From Chloroflexota bacterium (GTDB lineage Bacteria > Chloroflexota > Anaerolineae > Anaerolineales > Anaerolineaceae), in the NCBI GenBank assembly GCA_023406965.1, contig JAEXTI010000589.1, positions 1 through 7,541 of the forward strand: a DNA stretch of 7,541 bases, written 5' to 3'. Of the stretch, positions 5,404 to 7,541 are shown piece after piece. A model generated the notes under the pieces. It searched no databases, was not told where the DNA came from, and was given only the letters and a program-made list of their open reading frames with translations. A program made the translations under genes and the position numbers. Within the stretch, counting starts at the first letter, position 1. Every line of letters starts with the position of its first letter.

Positions 5404-5733
5404 TTACGCTCTTTCGAGAACAACCGCCGTGCCGTAAGCCAGCACTTCGGTCACGCCGTCCATCACCTCAGTTGCATCGTAATGGACGCCAATGATTGCG
5501 TTCGCGCCGATCTCTTCGGCATGGCGGATAAGCAGGTCATAGGCCTCTTCGCGCGCATTTTCACACAATTCAACGTAAGTGTTAATCCGCCCGCCAAAGA
5601 GGGTTTCAATACCCCCGACGAAATTCCCTACCACGCTGCGGGAGCGCACGGTGATTCCCCGCACCACGCCTAAATAGCGGGTAATGCGAAAACCATCAAA
5701 GCCAAATCCAGTGGTGACCAGGTTGTGATCCAT
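5404..5733 (-). CDS. YbjQ/UPF0145 family protein (putative heavy-metal-binding)
   Basis: This 109-residue protein matches the UPF0145 (YbjQ, DUF74) family along its length: LVTTGFGFDGFRITRYLGVVRG (5-26, given loosely), VVGNFVGGIETLFGG (34-48), NTYVELCENAREEAYDLL (51-68), IGANAIIGVHYDATEV (75-90) and YGTAVVLE (100-107). Family members are small soluble proteins forming ring-like oligomers in known structures; the 'heavy-metal-binding' label comes from family naming and is not shown here. I chose ATG at 5733 because AAGGAG ends 6 nt before it, rather than an in-frame ATG at 5763 that would add ten residues upstream of that ribosome site. The membrane protein gene ends 48 bp upstream on the same strand, so they may be co-transcribed. 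It converges on the solute-binding-type gene. Confidence 0.95.
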   Translation of the reverse strand: MDHNLVTTGFGFDGFRITRYLGVVRGITVRSRSVVGNFVGGIETLFGGRINTYVELCENAREEAYDLLIRHAEEIGANAIIGVHYDATEVMDGVTEVLAYGTAVVLERA

Positions 5734-5781
5734 TCTATTCTCCTTATCTTTTATACGCAGCATTCTGCGAAAAGTCGCGGG

Positions 5782-7521
5782 TTACTCTTGAATTCTACGA
5801 TAAACGCGCCCTTCGGGGTCCGCATAGACCATTTCCCATTCACTTAACCACTCCGGGTCACTCAAGTAAGGCGGGTAATCTTTGGCCACCCCCAGCCAGG
5901 GTGTTTGGAAAATTACTAAAAAGTCGGCACGACGCGATTGGGTCGTAGAGTTGGTGAACTCCGGCCCATAGGCGTAGTAAGGCAAGCCGTTTTCCACCCA
6001 CACCACCGAGTCGCGCACGTTTTGATGGATGTAGTCGTAGGCGCTGAAATACCCGCCCGTGCCCACCGGCTCGCGAAATTGGTCATACAGCACGATTTCA
6101 TTCTTAGGGCGATATTCCAGCGTCTCACGCAGATCCCACAGGATGCCGCCCGCCAGCGCCAGCACAGCCAGGCCCACCACGCCCGCCAGGGCAGCCCGCC
6201 GCTGAACCCAGGCGTACAATTTCTCGATCCAGGGGGCCACCCAGGCCACCGGCATGAAAAACATAAAGGCCAATACCGTGATGCCGAAGCGCCAGTTGAT
6301 TTCCGCCGGGCGCAGGGTGTCTTGATAGAACCCGGAAGCAGGGCTGAGGGCAAAGCCTGCCAGCACCAGGAAAAAAGCCAGCGCCAGAGAAGGCGAAATC
6401 CAACGCTTCACAAACACCAGGAGGAGCGTCACCAGGAAGATCGCCAAAGCAGCATAGAGCGTGCGGGGGATGTGCTCCAGCAGGTAGGGGTTGGTCAGGT
6501 TGGCGGCAATGCTCAACTGCTGGTGCGCCATAATCTCCGGCGAAAAAAGATAACCCTGCGCCAGCAGGTTCCGCCCCACCCACAAGAGCCCTGGGAGAAC
6601 CAAAATTGCGCTAAGCGCCCATTCTTTCAGCCTGAAATCACGCCGGTGCAGGCACTGTCCCAGGTAAAGCAACCAGACCGGCAGCGCCACGAACAGGCTG
6701 TTGGGCTTGGTCGCCAGGGCAATCATGGTCGTCAGGGCCAACCCCAGCGGAAATACCAGACGCGAATTTTTTCTGGAGCCAACCGGCGCGTGCAACAACA
6801 CAGCCAGCAAGGCCGCGCCTAAAAACAAGTCGTTCTTGCCGATGGTGAATAGCAGAAATTTGAACATCCACCAGAAATTCGGCTCCAGTTCGGGGAAAGA
6901 ACCGCTGACCATGACCAACGCGGATAAAAACAGCGCCAACCCGCTGGCCAGCCCGCTGTAACGACGCAGCAAGAGCCAGAAGGTGAGGACGAAATACAGG
7001 CAGGTCAGGGCATGGGCCGCGCCAAAACCGAAACCGTTGCGCAGTAACAGCGCCGGGAAGGCCAGCACAGATTCGTAACCAAAGGGGTATTCGCCATAGG
7101 AGATCGACAGATCCCAGGCCGAGCCGCTGCGCACCATTTCCAGGGCTTTGGGCAGGTGATAAATACCGGCGTCCCAATGCAGGTTCTCGCTGACCGGAGA
7201 ATACGGCCAGCGAGCAATGGGCAGCAAGATCAACAACACAATCAAGACGGCTCCGGCAACGCCAAAGGCCAGGTCGATCCAGGATCGGTTTTCGGGCTCG
7301 CGGCTCAAAATGCCTTGATAATAACCCTCGCTGGCGGTCCAATACGCCCGCGCAACGATCATAAACACTACGATGGTCAGCAGCACCGCCGGCACGGGCC
7401 GGTATGCCCCCGCCAGACCCAACAACTGCCCTGCCAGAATCACGGCATACAGCAAAGCCAGGGTCAGTGTGTAAACAGCCCGCGTCAAAGCATGCGGTAG
7501 AGAAAAGAAAGTCATGCGCAT
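5782..7521 (-). CDS. Polytopic membrane protein, GT-C glycosyltransferase-like
   Basis: The 579-residue protein has about 11-12 hydrophobic segments (roughly 12-37, 42-58, 83-103, 150-162, 168-186, 188-206, 229-245, 256-286, 300-316, 353-371, 377-393, 411-431, 443-462) and a soluble C-terminal part of about 115 residues. After the third segment comes a loop with HWDAGIYHLPKALEMV (115-130); Asp117, in the first large outer loop, resembles the acidic catalytic residue of GT-C enzymes that use polyprenyl-phosphate sugars. The C-terminal ending (GRVYRRIQE) is also usual for such proteins. It would act in the cytoplasmic membrane on a lipid-linked sugar for glycan or lipid glycosylation; donor and acceptor are unknown. 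The frame stays open to the right edge, so the start could be farther upstream; ATG at 7521 and 7515 are both possible and neither has a strong Shine-Dalgarno. ybjQ follows 48 bp downstream. Confidence 0.72.
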   Translation of the reverse strand: MRMTFFSLPHALTRAVYTLTLALLYAVILAGQLLGLAGAYRPVPAVLLTIVVFMIVARAYWTASEGYYQGILSREPENRSWIDLAFGVAGAVLIVLLILLPIARWPYSPVSENLHWDAGIYHLPKALEMVRSGSAWDLSISYGEYPFGYESVLAFPALLLRNGFGFGAAHALTCLYFVLTFWLLLRRYSGLASGLALFLSALVMVSGSFPELEPNFWWMFKFLLFTIGKNDLFLGAALLAVLLHAPVGSRKNSRLVFPLGLALTTMIALATKPNSLFVALPVWLLYLGQCLHRRDFRLKEWALSAILVLPGLLWVGRNLLAQGYLFSPEIMAHQQLSIAANLTNPYLLEHIPRTLYAALAIFLVTLLLVFVKRWISPSLALAFFLVLAGFALSPASGFYQDTLRPAEINWRFGITVLAFMFFMPVAWVAPWIEKLYAWVQRRAALAGVVGLAVLALAGGILWDLRETLEYRPKNEIVLYDQFREPVGTGGYFSAYDYIHQNVRDSVVWVENGLPYYAYGPEFTNSTTQSRRADFLVIFQTPWLGVAKDYPPYLSDPEWLSEWEMVYADPEGRVYRRIQE

Positions 7522-7541
7522 CCCGTCAGATGAAGATGAGG

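Noticed and set aside
5750..5755. TATAAA as a promoter for the YbjQ-type gene
   Set aside because: The predicted transcript start near 5743 would fall inside the AAGGAG ribosome site, and the -35 region is poor; co-transcription with the membrane protein gene is more likely.
5756..5769. Small hairpin CGCAG-CATT-CTGCG as a terminator between the membrane protein and ybjQ-type genes
   Set aside because: Only 5 bp, and no T-run follows on the minus strand.
5938..6822. Long plus-strand open frame of 294 codons opposite the membrane protein
   Set aside because: Its composition (rich in Gln, His, Arg) is what the complement of a hydrophobic GC-rich gene gives, and it matches no family.
7526..7528. 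TGA on the minus strand as the stop of a preceding gene, 4 nt before the membrane protein ATG
   Set aside because: Only four codons of that frame are visible before the edge, so a real gene cannot be supported.

Overview
The window looks like ordinary chromosomal DNA from a Chloroflexota bacterium, most likely class Anaerolineae. The main clues are the SCO1664-family/DUF3090 gene pair (known to me from Actinobacteria and Chloroflexi), the style of the L19 and YbjQ-type proteins, moderately GC-rich DNA, sigma70-like promoters and Shine-Dalgarno-led genes. This taxonomic call is inference: there is no rRNA or other strong marker. I see no insertion sequence, CRISPR array, tRNA or prophage gene.

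Layout, left to right. (1) Positions 1-645, minus strand: the first 32 codons of an SCO1664-family gene, preceded 6 bp upstream by a complete DUF3090 gene; together they form a small operon running off the left edge. (2) 646-1024: a 379-bp gene-free stretch with a perfect 21-bp hairpin (probable two-way terminator), flanking G/C-rich repeats, and a near-consensus promoter that points rightward into the 3' end of murI. (3) 1025-3120, minus strand: murI (glutamate racemase), a class I glutamine-amidotransferase-like hydrolase of the peptidase C26 group, and rplS (ribosomal protein L19). A good terminator separates rplS from the hydrolase. rplS has a strong extended -10 promoter and a structured leader of about 80 nt. 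(4) 3311-5322, plus strand: a putative SAM-dependent methyltransferase, then, behind its own TATAAT box, a protein with the fold of an ABC sugar-binding protein but no signal peptide; the latter ends at a terminator. (5) 5404-7521, minus strand: a YbjQ/UPF0145 protein, preceded by a large polytopic membrane protein that resembles GT-C glycosyltransferases and begins at the right edge.

The genes do not form one pathway. They are housekeeping functions (cell wall D-glutamate, ribosome, envelope glycosylation) mixed with poorly characterised conserved families. I found no convincing new multi-gene system. The items most worth a second look are the apparently cytoplasmic solute-binding-type protein, the rplS leader, the methyltransferase-like protein with an unusual FPCC motif, the near-leaderless arrangement at murI and the palindromic intergenic element at 711-846.
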